A program made the translations under genes and the position numbers. From Bugula neritina (Eukaryota > Bryozoa > Gymnolaemata > Cheilostomatida > Bugulidae): 64,000 nucleotides of DNA. The stretch's first letter is position 1. Each line of letters opens with the position of its first letter. Below are positions 40,101 through 52,700 of the stretch, in pieces. The notes under the pieces were generated by a model. It was not told the DNA's origin and searched no databases. It worked only from the letters and a program-made list of their open reading frames with translations. The stretch covers positions 28,997,628-29,061,627 of the forward strand of contig OZ037767.1 of NCBI GenBank assembly GCA_964035545.1. The letters are read 5' to 3'.

Positions 40101-43100
40101 GCGAATGATGAGCGACCTACCATTTATAGAACCAATTATATGCAGTATGACATATAAAAATGAGAAACAATAGCCAATAAGAGAGCGAATAGTTCACAAC
40201 TTAGTATTCTGTCTTATTCTATCACAAGAGAAGCACTACCTTCGGATGGGCTACAACACTGTGCAACTCAACGTGGTATACATGTCTGTGACAAGATGCA
40301 CTTAATCATGGAAAATGCAACTATATGTACAAAGAGTAATGAAAAATTATAATTTATTGTAACTATGAACATTAGCAGCAAAAATAAAATGTCAAATATA
40401 ATAAACACATTGTAATACAAATTTGGTATAAATATTATAAGATAAGTATTATAATATAATTATATTATAAACATTATAAATGAAGTATAAATATATTTGT
40501 TAGTTTATACAGAAGTTATGCAAATGCTTGTATTATAATTAAAACTACAACCAGAGGTAAAACTAGCCTGTAGCTACCTTTTTGAGATGACTTCGATTTA
40601 TCTGGATTCGTCTCCCCTGGTACATGAGGCTTGATGAGAAGGGAAAGAGTGTCGTATTCAAGAGAGATGGGCAGTTTGAAATCGGCTTGTACTTGTAGAG
40701 TAGCAGCGTTAGACTGAGAGTCATTGTGCACACTGACTAAGAGGAGGGATAGGGCGCAATCCTCCACCACCACCACTACTTCTACAGAAGAACCTGCGCA
40801 TGAAGTGAAACGGAGCAAAGTATCTGCCAATACATGCGGGCCTATAAATGAAAAATGTATATTAACACCCTTGAATAGTTTCAAACAGTGAAATATATAT
40901 GCACTATACACAAATATAACACAAATATAATGGTGTTTTAGGATTTGTCCCCTCATCAGCACAGAACAGAGTACCATGGTCTACACCTTCGCAATAATAA
41001 AAACTAGTGTTTTTGCCAAAACATATTTAAAAGGTATGTCAATTCAAGCCAGAGAGCTCAAGTTGCCTTAAGAGCTACGAGCCTTGCACAAATAACTATA
41101 TAGATGAATCAGTTTTTTTCCAAAATTTATGATTATTGATTTTGGATTAATAACACTTGCTATTCCCTCTAACATACTAGTTTTATATCACTACATATAA
41201 GTAGAAAATATTCACGCAAATATTTTGAATTCAAAAAAGTGATGAAAATGTAAAAGATGACATCATGCCTGTTATTAGACGGGGGGGGGGGGGGAGGGGG
41301 GGAAGCAATACCTTTGTTGCTGAGGGCAAAGTCCGTGATTCGTTGCATACAGGAAACTCTGAGACCTGAAGAGGCCCGGCTATGAGAGGCCACTTTGAGG
41401 GAGGCCCTGACGTAGGCACTGCAATGCCCCATCATCTGCTCGCACAGAGCTAGCTGGTTCCACGTGTCCACCTCTAGACTGGTCCACTGGTCGTTGGTGA
41501 AGAGTTGTAGACAGCTGAGGAGAAACGGCTCTGCTTGCTGCGGTTTCTTAGAGGCCCTTAGAAATGAAATGAGTTGATACTCTGCATTGAGTATATCATA
41601 ATATCATATTACATATTACGAGCATATGCAACTTGCTGTGCAGCCCCACTATTCTTATATATTAGTAATATGATGAAACATGTTTGATGATACTTGAAAA
41701 AAATTCGCTCAGCAAAAAGTGTAAATATTTCACAAGGAGTTTATAATTCACACCTGAAATTATTTAGGTTTAGGGTCACAAAACTAAGTAGGCAATAAGA
41801 ATATTAAGATTTCCCATTTTTAAAAGTTTTTTCCCTGATTTATATGATTTGTTTCTTAGTCATGTGAAAAAGAGGGCTATGTTTAAAAAGGAAAATTTTG
41901 TTTTTTAATATGCAGGAGAAGTGTAGAGAGAGGATATAAACAGAGATATCCAAAAATATAATTTAATGAAAACATTGTGAATATTATCTTTAGCTAAACA
42001 CGTGAATCAGAGATGAACATAAAAAATGAAAAGGATTATTTATCTTGGATATGGCCAGATAATCTTGTTATGTGGAAATATTAGATGAGCTAAACGAACC
42101 CTACACAGAGTATACACGAAACATACATATAAAGTAGTGTATAAATTCAAAACCTGCTCTTTAAACAATCAGTTAAGATGATTAATTGCAGTTAGCATTA
42201 TTTCGCAATGGATCAGTATGGGTTGGTTCAGAGATAAAGTAGGTAGATATGAACTGAGCATGCAGATGGCGTATGGCAGAAATACCATAGAGACACTTAT
42301 GATGTAGCTTCATGTACAGTATAGGTTAACATGGCGATAGTTGAGATTCACACACACCCCAAGTAGGGGTTTAGACTCACACACACCCCGAGTAGGGGCT
42401 TAGACTCACATGTAGAACTTAGCGAGTTGAAGACCCAGGATCTTGGCCATCCTCGTGTGTTTAATATACTTCAGAGTGCAGATGGTCATCTCCGTGAGCT
42501 CTACGTAGTAGCTACAGAACTCTTGAGAAGATGAGAGCACTCTCTTTAGACGATGTTGTGGGGTCAGCTCTGAGACACAGACTATATTTAGAGTAACGCC
42601 TTCCACATGAGTTAATAGCAGCTCTCTATCTAATAGTCCAGGTATATACTCTAATAGTTCAGGTACACAGTCTAATAGCTTAGATATACCGTTTATTATT
42701 AGATCGTAGTATATTTACTGGGCTGTTTTCAACAGCAGCTTTTTACATTTGAACTATCAAACCATTATTTGAGAAATTTTTGAGTAAAAATTCACACAAC
42801 AGGCCTAAAAAGGATAGGTTTACCCATCAAACAGTGTACAGGTTGTCTACTGTGTTTCACGGATTTATCAGCACACCTCATCTTAGAGGCTAACTGTTGG
42901 TGACCATCATGCTGACAACTTCGCAAACCATTTTGAACATTTAAAAAAATTAAATCTACATTTAAATTATTTGAAACTCCAAGCATTGTAATGAAATCAG
43001 CAATTAAGGAACTACTTTATAGACACAATTTAAATGACAATAACAAATATCACAATAATTGTGCACAAAACTTTCATCTTGAATTTTAAAAAGATGCATA

Positions 43101-46100
43101 TTTCTAATAAGTAATTTGATCTGCAATGCAAATTAAAGCTCAATTGAATATTTTTAAATAAAATAATAATTATAGCGACCTAGTTTTCAGATTAGGAGAG
43201 TATAACTCCAATAAGGATTTAAAGTAATTAGCAGTATTTGTATTTATGTGTGTGCACAAATGTTTGTGCGCATTTGTGTGTGCGCTTCTGTTCGTCTGCA
43301 ATTCTGACAATCCCATTTTATTTCTTATACACTATGACTCATAAAAAAAAATATTCTAGTGCTATATTTTGGTGGTTACAGACCAGAGAAATACAGACCG
43401 TTGTTGTAATTGGAGCCGTTAGAGATGCCAGAGATGAGTTGTACCACAGAGTGCAGCTCCTGGGATGTGGGAGCAGAACCCGGCATCAGCCCACCGAGGC
43501 AGCCGAGCTTGTACGTCTGCAGAGAGAGTAGAGGAAATATAGTCAAGTTCTGCAGCAGACACTCTCTTATGGGTGCATGCAGTGTCTCTCAGTCTAACTG
43601 GTTGTTTAATGAAAAGGTTCTCACAACTATATTCCTATGGGTTATGTACTAGAAGAATTTAAAACTTTTGTTAAATACAAACTGATAACAAAATGTAAAG
43701 CTATTAGGCAGACAAATGAATAAAACAAAAATATAATTATTTGCTGAAAACCTTTAAATAAAATTTAGCATGTTTCCTATGCCATAGTCTACAAAGGTTT
43801 GGTGGTTCATCACCCCCCCCCCACTTACCACAGACTGCAAGCAGGTCCAGAGGTGAGATGTGTAGATAGAGTATATCTCAATGTCAAGGTACTCCTTGAA
43901 AGTCTCACAGACTGAGAGTAACTCCTTGCAGGTAAGAAACACCCAGCAAGATACAGCGCCAGGGGGCATGTCCACCTACACATTCACAACTACAGTGACA
44001 TACCAAGATACAGCCAACCCCCATCAACTTAGTGTCTGCTCTAAGACAAGCCACTCGAAGATAAGTTATAACTTCACATTATGTCAAAGTTGACACACCA
44101 TGATACACGTAGAAAGTTAGCAACTAGCAGAAAATATTTGATATAATATTTTCTGATTGCTGGAAGTCAGCATCAAAATGTAAATTACACAAACTAAGAG
44201 CAACTCCAAGGCTTTTCTATGATCAAAAAGGTAAAATGGTAATCAATATTCAATAACATTGATTATTTAAAACTTTATTGAGTTTTGGATAAGTAATTAT
44301 GTTACTATCACCCTACCAGGTGAATGTAACTCCTAAAACTTAACACATAATATGTTATGACAAAGGTATAATAGACAGTACAAGATATATCACACAACAC
44401 AACACCAGAGTACAGTAGAGTAACATATGATTACAGTAACTAAACTCTGTAGCCTACTAACCTCCAGTAGCCTTAGCTCATGTATTGTATTATGGATAAA
44501 TTTCAGTGACCTGTCCGTCAATTCTGAAGGTCGTTCTAGCTGTATGAGAAGGTCACACTGACTGCTAAACATGTAGTTTCTCAGATCTGTGATATAAACA
44601 GTAATCTCTGATAGATACTTACTTATTACGGGAGAGTAAGTAAAACACCTACACTAACTAGAGATACTTACTATAATATGAAAGAGTAGGTAAAACACCT
44701 ACACTAGCTAGAGATATTTACTATAATATGAGAGAGCAAGTAAAACACCTACACAAGCTAGAAAAAAGGCAGATTTATAGTACAACATATTAGCTGATCT
44801 ACTTGGAGCAAAACCTAAATGGGGTTTCCCGTTAGTTAATTTATGGGAATAGCCAAACTTACTGACCTAATAGACTGGGTTTTCCTTCACTGATTAGCAT
44901 GCGGCGATAGAGATTGACATCTGTAGACATGGAGACTCCCTCCCAGCCACTAGCGAGCTCGCCATATGGTAGTAACCAACCAGCTTTGTCTATAAACATA
45001 ATGTGCATCCAGCAAAAGCTGTAGGAAACGCATTTACTGTCAAAGGACTGAAGAAAATACTATGAATTATCAGCAAAGAACAGTTTCAATAAAAAGCATT
45101 GAAGAAAGGCTATGAATTATTAGTCATAACCTGGTAGAGATTAATCAAAGAGCTGACTGAGAAAAAACTGAAAAGTGTTAGGGATGACTCAGAACATTCC
45201 GAAACAGCGGATGATGGAGAGAGTTAGCAGGTAGGGAAGTACAGCAGTAAAAACTTACCCCCAACTGAATGGTTAACCACAAACTGAGCAAACAGTGCAT
45301 CCAGTTCGTCATATTGCACTAAAGCATCCTCGTACAGCTCTATGACATTGTAAAACTTGGCCAGTGACTCCTGTAGAAATAACGAGATATCCCAGATTAG
45401 ACAAGAAGCTGTCTGTAGTTAGCTGAGTGCACTACTGCATATTTTGTGACTGTTGGGGGGGGGGGGGGTATTAGGTCCAGAGAAACAAACTTGGCTCCTT
45501 AGCAGGCTCAGGTTATACATTGGCATCAACATCTAGTATGTGATTAATCAAGGTCTAGATGATTGCCTCAACAGCTTGCATAAACAAACTGTTATTTATT
45601 ATTATTATTTATTGATGTGTTAGTGATTATAATTTCATACAGGAGACTATAAAATTAAAAGCAGTGACTTTAACTTGACTGCAAACTTTGTTGAATAAAA
45701 TTTAAAATATTAAAAATTTAAGTCATCACCTGTAACATGAAGTACTTAGCAAATGTCCAATCAGGTTTGATTCTCCTTTCTCGCTCTAACCTCATGGCGT
45801 CTTCGAACTTGGATATAGTTCTGCTGAACGAAGCGAGCATGAGCTCTTTGACTCGGGAGATAACAGAAGTCCATGCCTCTGATTTGAGATCATTCCGAGT
45901 TGGATCAGAGAATATTATACACCTGTAAATCATTACATAGCACACCATTTAGTGAGTCTAAACAAAAAATACCAAAATCTAGAAGAAAAAATTATGCCTA
46001 TTTTAACATGCTCGCATCATTAACCACATGCTTTGTCTTTTTTATGATTTACATAAAAACAACACCAGAACTTTAAAGGTTAGCTAAGTAAAGCGTATTA

Positions 46101-48382
46101 GAACAGAAGCTGCAGAAGTGATGCCTTGCAAATAGAAACAGTTGGCGACACGAAAAGAGACCATAACAAGAGAAGTGTTGATCATAATTTACCACTTGAA
46201 ACTGTCTTTTTTGGGGCTGTAGATAAAATGCTGACATAAAACAGCAGCAAAACATTCTTGCAAGCACACAAACTATTATTTTGGTATTATTGAAATATAT
46301 TATATTACATAAAAATAGAGTATTAGTGATATTTTTAGAGTAGTTGTGAAATTACTGTGCTGGTAATTTTACTCACCTATTAGAACTTCTAGAACCAAAT
46401 TCACTTTTTACTTTATCATAGACCGAGGTCCTGAGAATCTTATTCTTAACCTTATTCTCCTCGTGTTCAACAACAATGATTAGCCAATCAGGAATAGACA
46501 AAGCCCGCAGTGCGCTCCACCACATGAATAGGTCATCGTGCACCTTCCTCTTGTATGTTTCAATATCCTGAAGAGATAGCAGCAGACTTTCCTTAGTAAA
46601 AACTTAAAGTAACTTCTGCAAATGAGTGACTCATCTCTTCTAATTAGAAAGCAAAAGTCATTCAGACGGAATATTATGTGATAATAGTTACCAGCTTAGT
46701 GAAATGTTTAGGAGTGAATATGATGTCATAAGGAACAAATTTGGGAGACACTACAACATTTTACACTGTTTATTTAAGATTCAACTAAATTATCTTAGTT
46801 CAGAAAGTCATGATTATATTTTTACATTAGATATTTTGTGAAACTACACACAATCAAGCAGAAATGAAGTTGGATAAAGAAAGGGGAATAACTAAGATCA
46901 CAGAACAAAGTATGTACGTACACAGTCTATCCAGTATAGGTGTAGTACAGGGTCTTTGAGCAGACGATTCTCATCAAACTTCCTTGGGAGTTGATGGACA
47001 TCAAATGGAACAAAATGGCCACAAAGCCTCACTTTTCTGACTGGTCTACCATAGGACCTAAAATGTTACCAACTATAAGAAAAATTGAGCTATTTAAATA
47101 ATTTTAAGATATACAAAGAAAATTACAGCTTAAAATCATCATATAAAAAAATGATATTAGCGTGATTTAGTGAAGTTTCAACATCATGAGTGCAATTATG
47201 CTATTACGAACCTCTGCCATTCTGTTTTCTGAAGAGCTAGAGCATCAACAATGTGAGGATGAACACTGGCAAACAAAGACTGATTGCCAGCACCTGAATA
47301 AAATGATAAACAAATAAAATATACAGTCACTAATCATTACTACAATTACAGTATGACTGCAATGATCACCAGTATTATTAGCATTGTGAATACCTATAAA
47401 TGTATGTTTAAATTACGAGTTAAATTTAGCCTTTAGGTTTATTATTAATACTTTAATATAACTACAGCTAACTCATAATAATAATAATACTTTAATTTAT
47501 CGGCAATTACAAAATAATAGCAACTGGTGGCTATAATGAGTGTAACTATAACTATCAATATTAGTTATAATAAATATCAATACAAATTTAACCATGATAT
47601 ACATTGTACTTACTATTACTCCCAATGAAGTTAATAAATATAATGATTAATTTTTACCTAATCCTACAATTAATTACTTGATGAAATACTAAATACTCAT
47701 TTGTAATTTGTGAGGCAAAGATTCGGCTAGGTCTGGAACTTTAAATAAAAAATAAAAATAAATTCAATTTAATAGTTCGCTATAATTGTGTAATTGCTAA
47801 CTTTTAATTGAAGATTAGGTTTATTAATTTCAAACATCACCAAAATAAAAATCAAAATAATTATTAATTTATGATTATCAAATCCAATATAAATAATATT
47901 TATATTATTATTAAATTTTAGATTATCATCATGATTAAGATTGTAAGTTTAATTATTAAACTACAATTTGAATTTGATTATATTCTAAAATTCTATTTAT
48001 ATAATGATGTTAATTCCATTTATTTTTTTAATTATTTCACTTTATTGAAAATATTCCATGAAAATTAATAATATGATTATCAATATCATTAATCAATCAT
48101 TATGATTATTGATTATTATCAATATTATAAATTAAAATTTATCTACATTTTCAGTAATACTAGCCTACTAGTTACTATAAGTATAATTAGGTCTATTTAT
48201 ATTAGTAATACTAATAGTATAATTATTAGTATAAATTTTCCTATAGTATTACTATTAGTATTACTATTAGTATGTAAGTACAAGTTAAAGTAAAAGTTAG
48301 TTACATTTTGATTTTGATTTTGAATTACAAATTAGTTCTACATTTACTTACATGTTATGAGAGGACGGTCATCAGTTGCCAT
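34178..48382 (-). CDS. TRAPPC10: TRAPP II complex subunit TRAPPC10
   Basis: Twenty-one exons join in phase into 1,160 residues: 48382-48352, 47293-47212, 47057-46922, 46567-46377, 45922-45730, 45370-45259, 44989-44867, 44586-44462, 43975-43829, 43516-43399, 42629-42410, 41556-41312, 40841-40578, 40116-39860, 39307-39175, 38986-38784, 37693-37569, 37359-37221, 36701-36531, 36392-36113 and 34365-34178. The vertebrate protein has about 1,260. Recognisable blocks match TRAPPC10 along the whole length: SYGRPVRKV, DWLIIVVEHEENK, SRTISKFEDAMR, DALVQYDELDALF, PPGAVSCWVFLTC, LGLQLAKFYM and the C-terminal LPGQVYDNS. TRAPPC10 is a large subunit specific to TRAPP II, the Golgi exchange-factor complex for Rab GTPases; the N-terminal half is helical, the C-terminal half beta-rich. 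ATG at 48382 gives MATDDRPLIT, aligning with the family's early residues. Exon 20 could begin six bases later at 36386, also in frame. Introns are short but rich in minisatellites at exon borders. Confidence 0.95.
35012..35100. repeat. Degenerate tandem repeat in TRAPPC10 intron 20
   Basis: Units of about 18-21 bp, with cores cagcagtgtttgtgt and caacaatgtatgta, end in (gtat)n. Open frames over it on both strands are artefacts. Confidence 0.65.
37846..38783. repeat. Minisatellite of about 29 units abutting TRAPPC10 exon 16
   Basis: About 29 copies of a unit of some 26-38 bp (plus-strand core gacagcaccttggtgttata plus a variable number of cta) fill most of intron 16. The array runs right into the 5' splice site of exon 16 at 38784. 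In gene orientation, units contain TGTCA or TGCCA followed by GTATGT or GTATAG, resembling the real junction CTGCCA|GTAAGT. Their other half (CACACCAAG) matches the last coding bases of exon 16. The array thus seems to have grown from the exon-intron border. Confidence 0.9.
42352..42409 (-). repeat. 29-bp duplication containing the 5' splice site after TRAPPC10 exon 11
   Basis: Reading the gene strand, the intron opens with GTGAGTCTAAGCCCCTACTC and nine more bases. The same 29 bp follow again with two changes, and a third partial start (GTGAATC) comes after. This creates a second perfect GTGAGTCTAA donor 29 nt into the intron. Confidence 0.85.
42629..42692 (-). repeat. 21-bp triplication containing the 3' splice site before TRAPPC10 exon 11
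   Basis: Three 21-bp units end before exon 11. Each carries a CTATTAG acceptor in the context TATACCTGGACTATTAGATAG or a close variant. The acceptor nearest the exon (exon start 42629) keeps the reading frame. Confidence 0.7.
44590..44760. repeat. Tandem repeat, about 52 bp x 3, in TRAPPC10 intron 7
   Basis: Three units with cores taaaacacctacactaacta and gagatacttactataatatg lie a few bases upstream, in gene orientation, of the exon 8 acceptor. Confidence 0.8.
48160..48290. repeat. (AGTATTACTATT)n-like simple repeat in TRAPPC10 intron 1
   Basis: Low-complexity tagtaata and ttactattag runs. A similar sequence is found at 63560-63640 near the right edge. Confidence 0.65.
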
Positions 48383-49730
48383 GTTAACTTTAGACTATTA
48401 AGGATTAGGCGCAGATAAACTTGACATTTTATTTCTTTTCAATTTGACATTCCATGAATAATAAATATGATAGGTAACAATGTCAATTGTAACGTTGTAT
48501 TGCAAAAACCATCTTTTTTACGTTCTTCAAAACTGAGTCTTTAATGTGAGAAGAATCGCTTTAAGCAGCACCAAGTTTTTGGCCTCAAATTTAGAGTTTT
48601 GAGTTCAGGCAACGGTGTGTATACAAATTCTGTACTCAATCACCCCTAACTTGGTGCTCTTTATAGCAATATTTAAATTTGACATTCAATTTGAAGTCGT
48701 AGTTCTCTAGCTAGTGAAGATCATGAACTTTACCACATATTCCAATCCGCCCAATCGCCCTTTGGCTTTAAAACCTAGGCTTTCTTATTTACATGCTCCC
48801 ACAACTCCAATTGTAGCTACCTAGCTCCCAGCTTATAGTGAATGCTATGTTCTACTAACTCAATGACAAACATATATTATATTTACATTTTGCATTTCAA
48901 TAGGTTGGCACTATCTCTTATAATTTTATCATTTTTTTCAAATTAACGTGATTTTAGAGTTTGTAATTTGTTAAATTGATGGTTAGATAAATAATATATC
49001 AAGATATATAATAAAAGTTATTAAGGATAGTTGGCCCCCCTTCATGTAGTTAAATAACAAAAATAGAAATAAAAATATTATGACATAATAAAAAAAATTA
49101 TATGCATTTATTTTGTGATATCTAGACTGAAAACACATACAGCAAAAGAATTTATAAAAAATTCGCTTAAATAAATGGTACATCAAACAGAAATAGCTTC
49201 AAAAATCAATTATACGAACAACAATTGTATGTAGTAATAAATTTTTTTAATGTAACAACTACTACACATATATGGCATTATATAACATTTGTGAAGCATA
49301 CTATGTATATACAGAATAATATAAGCATTATATTCTGTATATATAGAATATATAAGCATATATAATGCATATACATATAATATGTATATATACAGAATAT
49401 GCAACATGTGATAATATAGTGTTTAGGAAGTTAATAGATTGTCTTATCTTTTACTTTATGGTGAAGCCTATCAAACTGCTTGCATATGGTAATATTAAAT
49501 ATAAATCTCCATGTTTTATTAAAAACTATAAAACATGAGAAATATATGAGAATAAAATTCCTGAATAAGCGTTATAGAGACTAAATAGAAAGCAAACTTG
49601 TTATAATGTTATACACAGGATAGCGTGAAAATAAAGATATAAAATAAATTATTGTTTCATAGCTTTGGTGATTTTGCTTTTTGCCTGTTGATCATTGTAA
49701 ATATAAATTAGGAGTATTATAAATGTAAAA
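48383..49730. other. Intergenic region between TRAPPC10 and the first TMEM45-like gene
   Basis: AT-rich. It should hold the TRAPPC10 promoter next to 48382 and the 3' UTR of the TMEM45-like gene; a minus-strand AATAAA is at 49515-49520. At 49290-49400 there are tatata/gcatat-rich inverted repeats. No further gene is seen. Confidence 0.5.
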
Positions 49731-52700
49731 CTATGATAAAGAGTTGTGACTGGAGGGTGGGAGGAGTTTATGGTGATCATCTTCATTGTCTGATACACAT
49801 TGGCTATGTGCAACTGGTGTAACATTATCATTATAATAGTCGGCTTGATGTGTTGAAGGTGAGCAACAGTACACTAGCCCACTCACTAAAACCATTGCTA
49901 TAAAATATGGAAAATGAGTACAAGGAGGAAAGAGAGGACAACACCAAAACTAGAACATGGGATAGCAATAATGCATGCAATATGGAAAATCATAATTTTA
50001 TAATCTACAATATGTTTTATAAAAACTAGTTTAAATTGGTACTTAGCCTGTAAAAATTGAAGTTGAAAGAATTTAGAATTATTGGTATTTATATTTTGAT
50101 ACTGAGAAGCACAAATGACCTGCTTCCACCTGCCTCGCATAATCTTGCCTCTTTGGTCTACTGGTGATAAAAATATCAACACTGCAGGCCTAAATGTTTA
50201 TGAAGAAGAGAATTTTTTCTTAATTAAAAAATAGTATATGGAAATTGACTACTTCACTCACTATCAGATCATTTATACACCTAAAAAACATGAACATTCA
50301 AGAAAATCTACGCACCCATGAGACAGCCAATCATATGCCAGGCAAAGATCAAGGTCACCAACATTATACTCTCTGGGTTCTTGAGTTGTTCCTCTGTCAG
50401 TGCGTATGGAGTGTACAGAGACACTCCTATCTGGTGGAACCACGTGCCTTGCAAGAGAGCTCCATAGCACCTGCAATACAATGACTCATAGCACCTGCAA
50501 TACAATGACTCATAGCACCTGCAATACAATGACTCATAGCATAGCTATACAATGACTCATAGCACCTGCAATACAATGACTCATAGCACCTGCAATACAA
50601 TAACTCATAGCATAGCTATACAATGACTCATAGCACCTGCAATACAATGACTCATAGCACCTGTGATACAATGACTCATAGCACCTGTGATACAATGACT
50701 CATAGCACCTGTGATACAATGACTCATAGCACCTGCAATACAATGAATCATTCATGTTACTAAAAATAGCATTGCTTGCATAGCCACATCTATATACGAA
50801 CTTCTTACTCAGTGTATTCTGTAACAAAGTATTTAATCAGAAACATTCTGTGTTTGGTCCAATAAACATTAAGTTTATGCTAACATTTTCATGTATACAA
50901 TGTATATGCTAAAATAAACATTATATTATGTTTAATAGCTATATTGGTATAAATTGCAAGGCTTCAGTAATATAATTAGAGTTATATTTTTCTTACGCAA
51001 TATTCTGTGAATAGGTAGTCATTTACAAACCTTGCGAGTAAAACTGTAATGCTTTGGGGATACAACATCTCAATACCCACAACAGCTATACTAGCTGCTA
51101 TAGTGTAAACCAATAGCATGTGGAGGTGTGTGTCCACCTCATGGCGGCCATGAAGGTGGAATCGAAATAGAACTAGTTCTACACCAAGCGCCATCATCAA
51201 TGCCATGTACTCTGCACCTGGTAGGAAAAATGAACAGTTGTCTCACTAAATCTTGGCAATAAGTTAAAAAAACAATATAACTTCATGTCATTGACGCAGC
51301 AGCGTTGTCATTGGCAACATCTACAGCTGTTGGCTCAGCACAGCATTTACCTGCTTGCTAAGAGTTGACATGTGACATGCATAATATGCTGCTATGACAA
51401 CATATTATGCAATAGTATAGACAGCTGCATATGCATTGTATTAGTAAATTACTGCAGTATAGCCAACTTACAGCTCAGTACACATGCACATTTTAAATAA
51501 AAAGAACACGTGCATTCGTTTTTGAATTAAGTAATGCATGTAGAGAGTATATTTCTAAATTATAACAATCACGCAACAACTTTTACTCTCTATTAAACAA
51601 CTTATACATCATATTAGCAGCCATAACTTTTCAAAAACTTTCACCAGTGTCTATGCAAATAAGATCTTAGTGTAATTTTTCTGGTGAAATGTCATCTATT
51701 TTTAGCATCTATTAACTACTCAATGCTTTAGAGTTTAGAGTTTAGTCTGAGAAATAATTACAGTGATCTAATGAGGAAACTGCTATTTATTTATCTTAAA
51801 CAACCTTTCATTACTACTTAAGTCAGTTCAAAGGATGCCAACATTTGCAGGTAAAGGGGGGGGGGGGGGGGAGTATATATCCTTTAGCTAGTGTTCTCTA
51901 GCAATCCTTATAAATACCCACAGCCAACGGCACCAAAACATTATCTATGGAAGCTGGTATATAAACTTAGGAAATGTTATATAGGTAAATATTGCAAAAA
52001 AATGTACAGATTTAAAATAATTTCCTAGACTATTGCAAATAGGTAAGCACTTGCTGCTTCTTGTCACTTGTGACATGTCCTGTCAGTGATGAAGCTTCAT
52101 GCCAGGTACCAGCACCAGTTTTTGTCACTATTTCTGATCAGGTGTGGCATATAACAATAGACACCCTAAAGCCTAAGATAGATAGATCGTTAACCCGTTT
52201 TCCTGCATGATAGCTTTAACTAGCCAACAAAATTTTAGAGAAGTTACTAAGAAATAAACCCCCATCCCACCAACCCTTCTCTCTATTTACAACTAGTACT
52301 TGACTGACCTTTAGGGACGAACTTCACTTTATGGTGAACTAGTATAGAGGTGACAGCAAACAATCCAAAGCTGATGTACATAGTGAAATGCTGCAAGTTG
52401 CCCATAATGATAGTTTGTGTGGCTAAAATACCTGCAACAGCAACAGATAACTTTTGTGAGATGTGGACAAGCTATTGACAATCGTTTCTTTCAAAGACAA
52501 AAATAAGGAGTTATAGCAAACTTATGACTTAAAATAATACAATTAAAATATTTCATGATATGAAAAATGTTTGTATAACTATATATAACCTAAATTGCAA
52601 TAACTATCCAACATTTGTATTAAATTTTTGAAATATTCAACGTTTGAAATATTTACCAAGTCAAGCATATATTATAAGTTGAAACTTGAGCTATGTTTAC

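Noticed and set aside
50471-50752. Possible CRISPR-like regularly spaced repeat
   Set aside because: The genome is animal, the units are contiguous without unique spacers, and the unit clearly copies a splice acceptor.
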